Assembly (NCBI GenBank): GCA_964454295.1
Contig: CAYVTV010000044.1
Coordinates: forward strand, 1-20,112
Direction of reading: 5' to 3'
Length of the DNA: 20,112 nucleotides
From: CAYVTV01 sp964454295
Lineage (GTDB): Bacteria; Bacteroidota; Bacteroidia; Bacteroidales; GCA-2748055
Positions 6,685 to 15,586 of this stretch are shown piece after piece. Every line of letters starts with the position of its first letter. The stretch's first letter is position 1. A program made the translations under genes and the position numbers. Under the pieces are notes generated by a model. It was not told the DNA's origin, did not search any database, and saw only the letters and a list, made by a program, of their open reading frames with translations.

Positions 6685-8607
6685 ATGAAGATATTTATAC
6701 TGATACTTTTTTTCTCTTGTATATACATTTCATCAATAGCACAGCCAACTGACACACTCCGGCTGGATGATATTTATGTGTATTCAGATCTGCTGGAAAT
6801 AAGACAAAAAGAAACATTGCGATCCCTGTCCTTTATCACTGCTGAACAGATCAGCAACAGTAATTTCACCACGACGGATGAAATCTTAAGATTCATTCCC
6901 GGTCTTGAAACTCAATCCAGAAATCTGTATGGAGTTCAGTCCGATTTTTCCATCAGGGGGAGTACTTTTAACCAGGTTCTGGTTTTAATTGACGGTATAA
7001 GGTTAAATGATCCGCTTACCGGTCATTTTTCTTCATACCTTCCTGTTACTCTGTCTGAAATAGCGCGGATTGAAGTTATCAGAGGTCCGGCATCCATTAT
7101 TTACGGCCCTGATGCAGTGGGAGGTGTAATTAATATCATAACAAAAAATGCAGGATTGAACACTGACAGTGTTGTTAATGTAAACATCAGAGCCGGAGGC
7201 GGCCGGTATGAACTGATCAATACGGATGCAGGACTGTCCGGCTCTTCCGGGAAATTCAATTACAATGCCGGTGTTAAATTATTATCTTCAGGGGGTTACC
7301 CTGCATCAGACGGACACAGATATGACTTTCGTTTACGGACTGCGGCAATATCACTGTCTTTTCCTGTCGGAGAAAAATGGAAGTTTTCAGGCAGAATAGC
7401 CATTGACGGAAGGGAATTCAGTGCACGCAGGTTTTACACAATAAGTCCGTATGACTCAGCAAGAGAATATGTAAAAACATGGTGGAACCACCTGAATGGA
7501 ACACATTACGGTTCATCGTCAATTACCATTTTTGACCTGGCATATAAAAACACCAGTGATGAATATGTTTTTAATTCCCAAACACCGGCAAATTATCATA
7601 CTACAAAGCAGATCATTACACAAATAGCCAGCAGGAGTGAAATTAACAGGAGTATAAACCTTACCACCGGGATACAGTCATATTACCGTTCAATAGTGAG
7701 CAATGACAGAGGAGATCATAATGAAATCTCAGGCGGATTATTTGGCATGTGTTATATTTCAATTAATGAAAATATTAATTCTTCAGGAGGTCTAAGGTTG
7801 GAGTATGATAAGCACTCCGGTGTGGATATTCTTCCCCAGGCTAACCTTTCATTTAACAAAGGGATATTCTCACTGAGGGGTCTGGCCGGAAAAACAATAA
7901 GGACACCGGACTTCACGGAACGATATATCTCTACAAACTTAAGTTCACTTGCACCCGGTCGCAATCTTGGAAATCCGGATCTTATACCTGAAAAATCATG
8001 GAGCTTCGAAGCAGGCTCAGTAATTCACCCTGTTAATAATTTGTCGCTTGAAGTTACTTTGTTTAAACGTTTTGGTTATGAACTTATTGACTATGTCCTT
8101 ACTCAGGGTTCTGAAATAGTTACCCTTGTTCCCTTAATACCCGATGGAAGATACTTTTACGCAAAAAATATTAAAAGTCTTTCTGTCAATGGTGTTGAAT
8201 TTATTCTAAATGCTTCATATGATGCCGGAAAAGAAGGGAAAATCCTTTCAACAATGGGATATTCCTTTCAGATACCGGAGTCTTCAACCGGCGAAATATC
8301 CAAATACATTTCCAATCAGGCACATCAGCTTTTTGTTTTTAACACCAGGTATAGTGCATACAGAATGGGATTCTCGCTTAACGGAATGTATCGTCAGAGG
8401 AACACGGAATATGCATCAGCAATGGATTTGTCATTATCTTCCAGATACTGGTTATTCAATACTCAGCTGGATTTTGGAATTGTACCGAAGAGACTTTATA
8501 TTGAACTAAGAATTGAAAATATTTTCAATACAAAGTATAGCGACATCCTGGGTGCAGAACTTCCCCGAAGATGGATATCCGGAGGAATAAAGTACAGGAA
8601 AAATTAG
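6685..8607 (+). CDS. TonB-dependent outer-membrane receptor (BtuB-like size), substrate unknown
   Basis: Outer-membrane active-transport receptor of 640 residues. Residues 1-20 are a signal peptide (ILILFFSCIYISSIAQ). The plug domain (about 24-157) contains FSIRGSTFNQVLVLIDGIRL (from about residue 88), RIEVIRGPASIIYGPDAVGG and VINIITKNA, the hallmark plug motifs. The rest is an amphipathic beta barrel of about 22 strands with conserved late elements such as GKTIRTPDFTERY, NPDLIPEKSWSFEAG and IENIFNTKYSD. The length is that of cobalamin/siderophore-type receptors rather than the ~1000-residue SusC type, and there is no SusD partner or carboxypeptidase-like N-terminal extension. The final residues (KYRKN) lack the usual terminal aromatic residue. 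It lies 5 bases after glyA and overlaps the end of the minus-strand tonB by 4 bases. It probably draws energy from that TonB system (inference). Confidence 0.93.
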   Translation: MKIFILILFFSCIYISSIAQPTDTLRLDDIYVYSDLLEIRQKETLRSLSFITAEQISNSNFTTTDEILRFIPGLETQSRNLYGVQSDFSIRGSTFNQVLVLIDGIRLNDPLTGHFSSYLPVTLSEIARIEVIRGPASIIYGPDAVGGVINIITKNAGLNTDSVVNVNIRAGGGRYELINTDAGLSGSSGKFNYNAGVKLLSSGGYPASDGHRYDFRLRTAAISLSFPVGEKWKFSGRIAIDGREFSARRFYTISPYDSAREYVKTWWNHLNGTHYGSSSITIFDLAYKNTSDEYVFNSQTPANYHTTKQIITQIASRSEINRSINLTTGIQSYYRSIVSNDRGDHNEISGGLFGMCYISINENINSSGGLRLEYDKHSGVDILPQANLSFNKGIFSLRGLAGKTIRTPDFTERYISTNLSSLAPGRNLGNPDLIPEKSWSFEAGSVIHPVNNLSLEVTLFKRFGYELIDYVLTQGSEIVTLVPLIPDGRYFYAKNIKSLSVNGVEFILNASYDAGKEGKILSTMGYSFQIPESSTGEISKYISNQAHQLFVFNTRYSAYRMGFSLNGMYRQRNTEYASAMDLSLSSRYWLFNTQLDFGIVPKRLYIELRIENIFNTKYSDILGAELPRRWISGGIKYRKN

Positions 8608-9452
8608 GGGTCAATTATATAACGTATCCAACCCTGTTGCCTGAATGCAGCGTTTGGATCAACATTAAATTTTGACTTTGTAGCTGCTTCTATAACAGCT
8701 TTATAGATGCAATCGTCCTGATAAGTAGCTTTCAGCACCCTTGGTTCTCCTACTACATTTCCATCCCTGTCAACATTTATCTGCACTGTCACAATAATCT
8801 GTGATGTAACAATGCAATTGGTTAACAGAGGCTCCGGAAGCTTTCCCGCAACCTTACGGTCACCCAGTCCATAAGTAATACCACTTCCAAGCCCGCCTCC
8901 ATCAGCGTAGGTGTCAGCATCGGGGGTGCCACCTATGCTTCCCTGATTTCCGGTACCATTGGTAATTCCTTCAGATCCTTCGGTTGTTCCCACTCCGGCA
9001 GTGCCGAATGCGCTCTTTCCCATGCTTTGTATCTTCTCAGCCTGCTGTTTCTTCTTTTCCTCCTCCTCACGTTGTTTTCTGAGTTCCTCCAGTCTTTGCT
9101 TCTCGAGTTCCTGCTTTTTCAACTCCTCCTCAGTAGGTTTCTTTTCCTTCACCGGTGATTCTTCAATATCCTGCACTACTTTCGGGGTTACAGCTTCTTT
9201 TACAGCAGGTTTCTGCGCAGGCACCGGAGTGGCAACCTGCACTATTTCAGGCACTTCAGTATCCCCTCCCTGAAACTCATCTCCTTTTGGCTCTGTCCTT
9301 CCCAATCCCGTTTCGCTGGTGCCGAAATTCACAAGAATACCTTCTTCTTCAGGCGGCGGATCGGGGTAACTAAACCCAAAAAAAAGCAACAGGAGAAGTA
9401 TGATAATGTGATATAGAAATGTCAATATAGCACCTCTTGTATTAATATCCAT
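8604..9452 (-). CDS. tonB: TonB/TolA-type energy transducer
   Basis: Periplasm-spanning protein of 282 residues that carries proton-motive energy from ExbB-ExbD to outer-membrane receptors. Residues 8-28 form the single membrane anchor (ILTFLYHIIILLLLLFFGF). It is followed by a proline/acidic stretch, a highly charged K/E/Q-rich probable coiled coil (about 98-148: KEKKPTEEELKKQELEKQ and onward), a Gly/Thr-rich linker (about 150-200) and a C-terminal TonB-like domain (about 215-282: VTVQINVDRDGNVVG, ending GWIRYIIDP). The long coiled coil resembles TolA, and automated annotation may use that name; the C-terminal fold and the ExbB-ExbD-ExbD context favour TonB. It is the last gene of the cluster, 10 bases after the second exbD, and its stop overlaps the receptor's stop by 4 bases. 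ATG at 9450-9452. Confidence 0.85.
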   Translation of the reverse strand: MDINTRGAILTFLYHIIILLLLLFFGFSYPDPPPEEEGILVNFGTSETGLGRTEPKGDEFQGGDTEVPEIVQVATPVPAQKPAVKEAVTPKVVQDIEESPVKEKKPTEEELKKQELEKQRLEELRKQREEEEKKKQQAEKIQSMGKSAFGTAGVGTTEGSEGITNGTGNQGSIGGTPDADTYADGGGLGSGITYGLGDRKVAGKLPEPLLTNCIVTSQIIVTVQINVDRDGNVVGEPRVLKATYQDDCIYKAVIEAATKSKFNVDPNAAFRQQGWIRYIIDP

Positions 9453-9462
9453 AATAAAAAAA

Positions 9463-9858
9463 TTACAATGGTCTCGTTCCTAAAATTACCCTGAATCTGT
9501 TACGTTTGGCAATTTCAAGGAATTCATAAATTTCATTCATATCCAGGTTTTCATCTGCATTTAACCTGATGGTGGGAGAGTCTTCCGTATTATTTATTAC
9601 GCTATTAATTTTAAATTCAACATCTGCCAGGTTACATTGTTCCTCATTAACGAAATATTCAAGATTACGGCTAATGGAAACACTGACAACAGGGCTTGCT
9701 GCCGTTTGATTATTACTTTGAGGCAGAAGCACATTCATTGCAGCAGGAATAATAAGCGTCGAGGTCAGCATAAAAAATATCAGGAGCAGAAAAACAATAT
9801 CAGTCATTCCTGACATACTGAAACTAATGCTTCTTTTATTTCTGGATGATATTGACAT
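9463..9858 (-). CDS. exbD: ExbD/TolR-family proton-channel subunit (second copy)
   Basis: Small inner-membrane subunit (131 residues) that forms the peptide pair inside the ExbB pore. One membrane helix (about 19-40) contains MTDIVFLLLIFFMLTSTLI. D20 corresponds to the essential membrane aspartate used in proton translocation by ExbD. A periplasmic domain follows (about 45-131), with NEEQCNLADVEFKIN and a NADENLDMNEIYEFLEIAKRN stretch ending near GTRPL. The N-terminal 40 residues are almost identical to those of the neighbouring exbD, while the periplasmic parts differ strongly, so the pair is an old duplication with specialised periplasmic halves. Starts 6 bases after the first exbD and precedes tonB by 10 bases. 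Confidence 0.92.
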   Translation of the reverse strand: MSISSRNKRSISFSMSGMTDIVFLLLIFFMLTSTLIIPAAMNVLLPQSNNQTAASPVVSVSISRNLEYFVNEEQCNLADVEFKINSVINNTEDSPTIRLNADENLDMNEIYEFLEIAKRNRFRVILGTRPL

Positions 9859-9864
9859 AATAAT

Positions 9865-10257
9865 TTACTCCTGTTTTGTGAGTACAACCTGCACATCAAG
9901 TTTTGCAGCAAGGTTCATAATTTTCACTGTTTCCTTTACTGTAACACCTTTTGCAGTTATAAGCCGCATAGCGGGATCTGTTTGTCCTGAAGTTCGCACT
10001 CTTAGAACAGCTTCCAGCTGGTCAAAACTTACATTTCTTCCATCTACAATAATCCTGCCATCAGTTTGAAGAACGACTTTCGGAATGGAACTTTCGGTGC
10101 TTGCCGTTTGTCCGGCCTGGGGAAGCAATAATTTTAAGGCATTTGGCGCAATCAGGGTGGATGTAAGCATGAAAAATATCAGCAATAAGAATACTATGTC
10201 TGTCATGCCGGACATGCTGAAATTAACACTTACCTTATTCTTTGATCTGATACTCAT
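9865..10257 (-). CDS. exbD: ExbD/TolR-family proton-channel subunit (first copy)
   Basis: Inner-membrane subunit of 130 residues with the same architecture as its neighbour: short basic N-terminus (SIRSKNK), membrane helix containing SMSGMTDIVFLLLIFFMLTS with the proton-coupling aspartate D20, then a periplasmic domain (about 45-130) including TDGRIIVDGRNVSFDQLEAV and ending VQVVLTKQE. The VxTDGRIxVDG pattern and terminal VxLVxxx strand are those of canonical ExbD, so this copy may be the more conventional of the two. Lies 3 bases after exbB and 6 bases before the second exbD; the four genes clearly form one operon. Confidence 0.93.
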   Translation of the reverse strand: MSIRSKNKVSVNFSMSGMTDIVFLLLIFFMLTSTLIAPNALKLLLPQAGQTASTESSIPKVVLQTDGRIIVDGRNVSFDQLEAVLRVRTSGQTDPAMRLITAKGVTVKETVKIMNLAAKLDVQVVLTKQE

Positions 10258-10260
10258 AAG

Positions 10261-10950
10261 CTATTTCAAGGGTTCATTCAGTAGATCCATAAACTCTGTT
10301 GTACTGGCTTCCAGGGTATTTACTACTTTCTCAACTTTTGCCACCAGTATATTATACGCAAAATAGGCAATGATACCCACGATCAGACCGGCAACTGTTG
10401 TAATTAGAGCGGTATAAATACCGGTTGAGAGCAGGCTTACATTGATATTATTCCCTGCAGTGGACATTTCGATAAATGCCTGTACCATTCCGATCACGGT
10501 CCCGAGGAATCCGATCATCGGTGCACCACCAGCCACTGTAGCCAGGGTAGGAAGACCTTTCTCAAGTTTATACACTTCCAATCTTCCCACATTCTCAATA
10601 GCAGCATGTACATCATTCAAAGGACGACCGATACGGCTAATGCCTTTCTCAATCATTCGTGCAACCGGATTATCGGACGATTGACATAATGCACGTGCTG
10701 AATCTATTTTACCATCCATAATATAATCCCTGATCCGGTTCATAAAGTTCAGATCAATCTTTTGCACTTTTTTAATAGCAAAGTATCTTTCACCAAAAAT
10801 ATAAATGGCTATAAAAGACAATAAAATTATGGGCAGCATTACCCATCCTCCTTTCATTGCAAGAGAGAAAAAGGTGTCTTCTTTGGTCCCCATGGAAGCA
10901 ACAGTAGTTGCATCTGCTGTAACTACCTGTAAAATTGAAAGAATATTCAT
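10261..10950 (-). CDS. exbB: ExbB/MotA/TolQ-family proton channel
   Basis: Pore-forming inner-membrane subunit of 229 residues. It has three membrane helices: about 34-57 (MKGGWVMLPIILLSFIAIYI), 134-160 (TLATVAGGAPMIGFLGTVIG) and 175-203 (TGIYTALITTVAGLIVGIIA). Helices 2 and 3 carry the conserved threonines of the proton path (T151 in FLGTVIGM, T184/T185 in LITTVAGL). The cytoplasmic segment between helices 1 and 2 includes ALCQSSDNPVARMIEKGI, typical of the family. First gene of the exbB-exbD-exbD-tonB operon. The 96 bases separating it from tamB hold only a weak -7-like element (TATCTTCG on the minus strand, 10968-10975), so read-through from tamB cannot be excluded. ATG at 10948-10950. Confidence 0.95.
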   Translation of the reverse strand: MNILSILQVVTADATTVASMGTKEDTFFSLAMKGGWVMLPIILLSFIAIYIFGERYFAIKKVQKIDLNFMNRIRDYIMDGKIDSARALCQSSDNPVARMIEKGISRIGRPLNDVHAAIENVGRLEVYKLEKGLPTLATVAGGAPMIGFLGTVIGMVQAFIEMSTAGNNINVSLLSTGIYTALITTVAGLIVGIIAYFAYNILVAKVEKVVNTLEASTTEFMDLLNEPLK

Positions 10951-11046
10951 ATTAAAAATTTTTGTTACGAAGATATAAAAAAACGATTTAACGGGACATT
11001 GTATTATGGCTTGATTATAAAAAATGAAGAAAGTTTATCAACACAT

Positions 11047-14000
11047 TTAATAAAAAGTCTCACCATCAATATTTTCTTCTTCCTCCTCCTCAAAATCGGG
11101 TGTTGTTTTTTTGCGCTTGTCTCTGGAGAAGATCGATAGTATGGCATCACCATACCGCCTTAATAATTCACCAAATGTATTAAAGTTTTCCCTGTAGGTA
11201 ACACCAACTCCCTGGGTATAGGGTGAAGTAAAGAGAAAATTATCATTGGTACGGTTAAAAGCCTTCAGATGCAGTTTACCGCTTTCTGTCAGTCTGAAAT
11301 CAATATCAAAGTCACCCACGATATTATTAGGATTTGTTGTGGTTTGAGCTACAGAAGTCTGCTGACCTCCTACGCCCACATTTCCGCTTATACTAACTCT
11401 GTCATTAAGAATCTGGGTACTCAATGCGACTTCCAGTTGATCTGTAGTAATTTCATCTCCAAGACGATAATTCAAACCGATATCAAAATCTTTGCTTAGT
11501 TGAGAGAACCACCGGCTCAGCTGGTTGGAGAAAAGCTCACTGGCAGCCACTCCCGAACTTCTTAACCCTGTACCTCCAAGTCCCGCAGTATTAATGTCGG
11601 TGTAGAAATTATTTATAACAAGCAATGAAATAAACTGTTTCATCATCTCCTCATCGGTATTAATGCGATTTTTCAGAATATTACGTGTCTGTTGATCTGC
11701 GGTGGGAAGAACTATATCCGGTGTAATAGTAGGACTCATAAGCTTTCCCGTCATGTTAATATGTGTTTCTACCGGAATTTTCTTCCTCAGTGATTCATCC
11801 GGCTCAGGGGCAAGAGCAAAGACCGATGTTTTAAGACTGTATACAGCTTTTAAATCTATATTTGCATCAAGCGGATCCCCTGTCCACGAAATTCTGCCAC
11901 CTCGTTCAACCTGAAAGTATTTATTAATCAAGTTTTTAAGAGTAAACAGGTAATCTCCCCTGTCAATGATGATATCCCCTAATATCTCAAATTTTCCAAG
12001 TGTTGTAATGATCAGTTTTAAATTTCCGTTACCCCTGCCCCGTAATATATCTCCTACCTTGGGGTCAAAGATCAGCTGCACCTCAGCATCAGGTGTTACT
12101 TCAAGATTGAAATTCATTTTCAATCCTTTAAGTTTCACTTCATATCCTGTTTGTTGTTTATCATCCTTGTCGGGGAATTCTTTTTTATCCGAAACCCATT
12201 GTATGAAATCATGTTCGTATATCTCCTCAGCCCCATATAAGGGGAGAAAAAACACACTGTTTCTATCCGTTTTTGCATTAATATCCATCAGCAAATCATC
12301 AGCTGGTCCGGTAAACCGGATCAGTCCAGTAGCATTTACCTTTCCGTAAAAAAGATCATTATCCTTCTCTGTGGTATTTAAAAAAGTAAAATTAGTCGCT
12401 GAAAGTCTAAGATCAAGGCTGATGTTCTTTAAATTGTTGGTAAAGATCGTACCCTGTGCCACCGCTTTATTCCCTTTCTCATCGAAAATCTCAAAATCTT
12501 TAATAATAACATTGTTGTTAACTATTCTCACATCATTGGTTAAATAATATCTGGTAAAAAGATAGTTAACCATTAACGATGCTTTTTGCAATTTTACATT
12601 TCCATTTAGATCAGGATTTTTAAGTGAGCCGTTAAGTCTTAGTCTTCCGCTTCCAAATCCCTTAAGATCTGACATCAGCATGGAAAGAAAAGGCTCGAAA
12701 AGATTAACATTAAGCATATCTATATCAATTGTAAAATCGAGCTTGTCAGTTCCCGGATAATAATCGCCATCGATCTGCAACTGCTTGTTTTCGTCTCTGA
12801 CGGTTTCAACCTTCAGTTCAATTTTCCGGTCGGTATTATTCCAGAAAGCATGAATTACGCCTGCACCCAGTTCTTCATTGTTAACAACAAAATCACTGAT
12901 TCCCAGGTCAGAAAGAAATAAAGGCCTGTTCATCGGATCGCTGACAGATGCTTCCCCGGATAAAAATCCTCCCAGCTCAATTTTCTTTTTACCGGTAAAA
13001 ACATTAAAAGCTGAAATATCAAGCTCGGAAAATTGTATTTTGAGTATGTCAGCAGGATCTTCTGAAATAGTTCCGAAAATCATAAAATCCTGTTGTTGAT
13101 TTCTGAGCCTGACGGTATCAATTTGATAATACCCTGGTTCAATGATCACTTTACTCTCCAGGATATTCCACATAGTATTATTATAGTGGAAGGCTGAGGG
13201 TTCAGCTAAGATATTCAGTCTGATCTTATCGCTGAGATCACTTCTTTCAAAGACAGTTACTATGTCAATATGCCCGTCATACCTGGGAAGGTCAAGGTTA
13301 TTCCATTCAATTTGAACCCGGGCTGTGTCAGAGAACAGAGCTGTGTTTACAAGCAGATTTTCAATTTCCAGGTTGTTGCTGGTAATCAACCGGAAACCTT
13401 TTACACTCAGATATTGTGTTTCCTCAATTCCTGCAGTTGAGACTGTAATATTTTCAAGAACATTATCTTTAAAAGCGAATAGCGGGAATTCTCCATTCAA
13501 TGTTAATTCTTCACCTGAGGGATTAAACCGGCCGTTAAAGGAAGCATTATTCCCGATATCAAAATCCTTAAAGAAGAAAACAACAAATGGATGAATGTTT
13601 TTAAAACGAAAATTATAGTAAAAGTCATTTTCTTCGTGTCCCGGATGTTTATATTCAGGTTTATCCTGAACGGAAGGAATATAAACCCTTATCAGTTTAT
13701 TAAATGACTGAAGTAAGGTGCTGAATTTATAGGATCCGTATATTTCCCCATCCAGCAGGTCTGACCGCATAATTATTGAATCAGTGTCATTCTGATTATT
13801 AACTGCCTTCAGCGAGAAATCGTACATTTGAATCTGCTGATCCGAACTGCTGAAAAGAGAATTTACCAGGCTTAATTCACCATTAAAATCATCCGGATTC
13901 TTACCCGTGAAATTTGTTTTCAGCAAAAATGAAGCAAAGTAGGAAGGGTCTGATCTGTCGATATTCAGGTAATAAGGTCTGGCACGTGCCACATCAGCAG

Positions 14001-15522
14001 TAAATGCAAATTCCGGATTTTCTCCCGAGAAATCTGCTTTACCGGAAAATTCAAGATTGATATTCGGATCGGAAACAGCAAATGAACCCTTGAAATTTCT
14101 TTCTGTCAGTGCACCGGAGATATTAATATTTTTATAATTATATCCAAAGACTTCAAAACTATCAACTGTACTCTCAATGTCAGCGTATAAACCGTCTGAT
14201 GATATGGAGCCTTCAAGGTTACCATACATACTGATTTTACCCATTTTTTCACTTATACCTAAAAACTCACCTATTCTGAAATCCACGGTTTTCAATCTTC
14301 CTGAAAATCTTACTGTATTTGATATATCGGGTTTAAGGAGAATATCTGAATGCAGATCACCAAGGTTAGTGTTAAATCTTCCATAGGCTACAAAATCATC
14401 AGGATAACCTGTGAATTTACCCGTGTAATGAATCCTTCCCAGCTTCATAAAATATTCGGGTAATTCTATGTGTTTTCTGTTGCCTGGTAATTCCAGAAGC
14501 TCAATGTTACCGGTATTCGTAATAAGGTCTGATATATCAAAATACATAAAGGTATTCCTGATATCGGGTAAACCTATCATATTAAAACTCGTTTCAATGT
14601 AAGTATGTGTATTATATCTCAGAGTTACCTGATTCCCTCTTATATCATTAATTCGTCCTGTCAGAAGCCCGGAAATATTAAATTCTTCACGATATCCGGT
14701 CAATGCGGGAGCAAAACAGGAAATATCTGAAAAGCTTATTAATGAAGGCTCTATATGTAATTTAATGTCAACAAGGTCAACAAAATCGGAAAAATCCTTG
14801 TATTGAGTAAAGGAAAGATGTATAGAAGAAGATGTTACCTGTGAATAGGGAGTTCTGATGTTAACATCATCGAAAAACATCCGGTCTTTTGTTAAACTCA
14901 GGCTGGAAGAGAATGAATTAATTATAAATCCGCTTTTTTCAACCAGTTTAAGCCTTTGAATATTCATGGAAACGGTATCCCCTTTAATAGCAAAATCATT
15001 CAAACGGATTTCCATATCTCTCAAATCCATGTCAGTAAAATTAATACCCACAGGTATATCCTTTTTTATTTCCTTCGATAAGCAAAATCTCGAATTAGCA
15101 AGAGTGACATCAGAAAAACGGATTTTCCAGATGTCATCCCTAATCTTTACTGTATCAGGAGTTTTCAGAGAATCAATGAGAAACTTCATATTAAGCTGAC
15201 CGGTTGAATCAATAATGAAATTAATAAATGCATCGTGAAGAGTAAGGTTTTTAATACTGATTTGCTTTCTTTGCTGACTTATATTACGCAAGTTAGCTGT
15301 TACCCTCTCTACATAAAGAAGTGTATCACTTTTCTGATCCTCGATGTAAAGATTTTTTAACTGAAGACGATTAATAAAAGTAATTGATACCTTATCAATA
15401 CTTATCTTTGCATTAAGGTTTTCGGATAATTGTTTTGAAACACGTTGTGTGATATATGTTTGAATTACAGGATTTTGAAGAGAAATAGAAGCTATAGCCA
15501 GTATGGAAAAGAATACCAGCAA
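11047..15522 (-). CDS. tamB: TamB-like inner-membrane-anchored envelope assembly/lipid-bridge protein
   Basis: Very large AsmA/TamB-family protein (1491 residues from the annotated TTG). One N-terminal membrane segment (LVFFSILAIASISL) is followed by a periplasmic beta-rich tube. The AsmA-like start has LNAKISIDKVSITF and LKNLYIEDQKSDTLLY, and the C-terminal DUF490/TamB domain covers about 1020-1440 (QKASLMVNYLFTRYYL, GRGNGNLKLIITTLGKFEILG, GDYLFTLKNLINKYFQVE, TGKLMSPTITPDIVLP, FDIGLNYRLGDEITTDQLEV). Such proteins span the periplasm and are linked to outer-membrane protein assembly and phospholipid transport. No TamA/BamA-like gene is nearby. An acidic tail (DFEEEEEENIDGE) follows the last beta segment. 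The start is uncertain: TTG at 15520-15522 lies inside the membrane helix, and the frame remains open upstream to TGA at 15604-15606 with a basic KRVIKQIVKITWIF segment, but without ATG or GTG. Divergent from tsaD. Confidence 0.9.
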   Translation of the reverse strand: MLVFFSILAIASISLQNPVIQTYITQRVSKQLSENLNAKISIDKVSITFINRLQLKNLYIEDQKSDTLLYVERVTANLRNISQQRKQISIKNLTLHDAFINFIIDSTGQLNMKFLIDSLKTPDTVKIRDDIWKIRFSDVTLANSRFCLSKEIKKDIPVGINFTDMDLRDMEIRLNDFAIKGDTVSMNIQRLKLVEKSGFIINSFSSSLSLTKDRMFFDDVNIRTPYSQVTSSSIHLSFTQYKDFSDFVDLVDIKLHIEPSLISFSDISCFAPALTGYREEFNISGLLTGRINDIRGNQVTLRYNTHTYIETSFNMIGLPDIRNTFMYFDISDLITNTGNIELLELPGNRKHIELPEYFMKLGRIHYTGKFTGYPDDFVAYGRFNTNLGDLHSDILLKPDISNTVRFSGRLKTVDFRIGEFLGISEKMGKISMYGNLEGSISSDGLYADIESTVDSFEVFGYNYKNINISGALTERNFKGSFAVSDPNINLEFSGKADFSGENPEFAFTADVARARPYYLNIDRSDPSYFASFLLKTNFTGKNPDDFNGELSLVNSLFSSSDQQIQMYDFSLKAVNNQNDTDSIIMRSDLLDGEIYGSYKFSTLLQSFNKLIRVYIPSVQDKPEYKHPGHEENDFYYNFRFKNIHPFVVFFFKDFDIGNNASFNGRFNPSGEELTLNGEFPLFAFKDNVLENITVSTAGIEETQYLSVKGFRLITSNNLEIENLLVNTALFSDTARVQIEWNNLDLPRYDGHIDIVTVFERSDLSDKIRLNILAEPSAFHYNNTMWNILESKVIIEPGYYQIDTVRLRNQQQDFMIFGTISEDPADILKIQFSELDISAFNVFTGKKKIELGGFLSGEASVSDPMNRPLFLSDLGISDFVVNNEELGAGVIHAFWNNTDRKIELKVETVRDENKQLQIDGDYYPGTDKLDFTIDIDMLNVNLFEPFLSMLMSDLKGFGSGRLRLNGSLKNPDLNGNVKLQKASLMVNYLFTRYYLTNDVRIVNNNVIIKDFEIFDEKGNKAVAQGTIFTNNLKNISLDLRLSATNFTFLNTTEKDNDLFYGKVNATGLIRFTGPADDLLMDINAKTDRNSVFFLPLYGAEEIYEHDFIQWVSDKKEFPDKDDKQQTGYEVKLKGLKMNFNLEVTPDAEVQLIFDPKVGDILRGRGNGNLKLIITTLGKFEILGDIIIDRGDYLFTLKNLINKYFQVERGGRISWTGDPLDANIDLKAVYSLKTSVFALAPEPDESLRKKIPVETHINMTGKLMSPTITPDIVLPTADQQTRNILKNRINTDEEMMKQFISLLVINNFYTDINTAGLGGTGLRSSGVAASELFSNQLSRWFSQLSKDFDIGLNYRLGDEITTDQLEVALSTQILNDRVSISGNVGVGGQQTSVAQTTTNPNNIVGDFDIDFRLTESGKLHLKAFNRTNDNFLFTSPYTQGVGVTYRENFNTFGELLRRYGDAILSIFSRDKRKKTTPDFEEEEEENIDGETFY

Positions 15523-15586
15523 AAAAATCCATGTTATTTTTACAATTTGTTTGATAACCCGTTTATATAGATTAACGTAAAAGAAA

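Noticed and set aside
8959..9373. Plus-strand Ser/Cys/Phe-rich open frames opposite tonB
   Set aside because: The composition is the reverse reading of the K/E-rich coiled coil and the P/V/T-rich region of TonB; there is no promoter or family resemblance.
8604..10950. Reading the four-gene cluster as Tol-Pal (TolQ-TolR-TolA)
   Set aside because: There is no TolB or Pal gene and there are two ExbD copies; the adjacent TonB-dependent receptor and the TonB-like C-terminus favour ExbB-ExbD-ExbD-TonB, although the coiled coil of the last gene is TolA-like.
10968..10975. TATCTTCG as the exbB promoter -7 box
   Set aside because: One mismatch to TAnnTTTG at a usually constant base and no -33 partner; too weak to list as a feature.
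11269..15199. Plus-strand open frames within tamB
   Set aside because: All are short, low-information shadows of a continuous 4.5-kb gene on the other strand.
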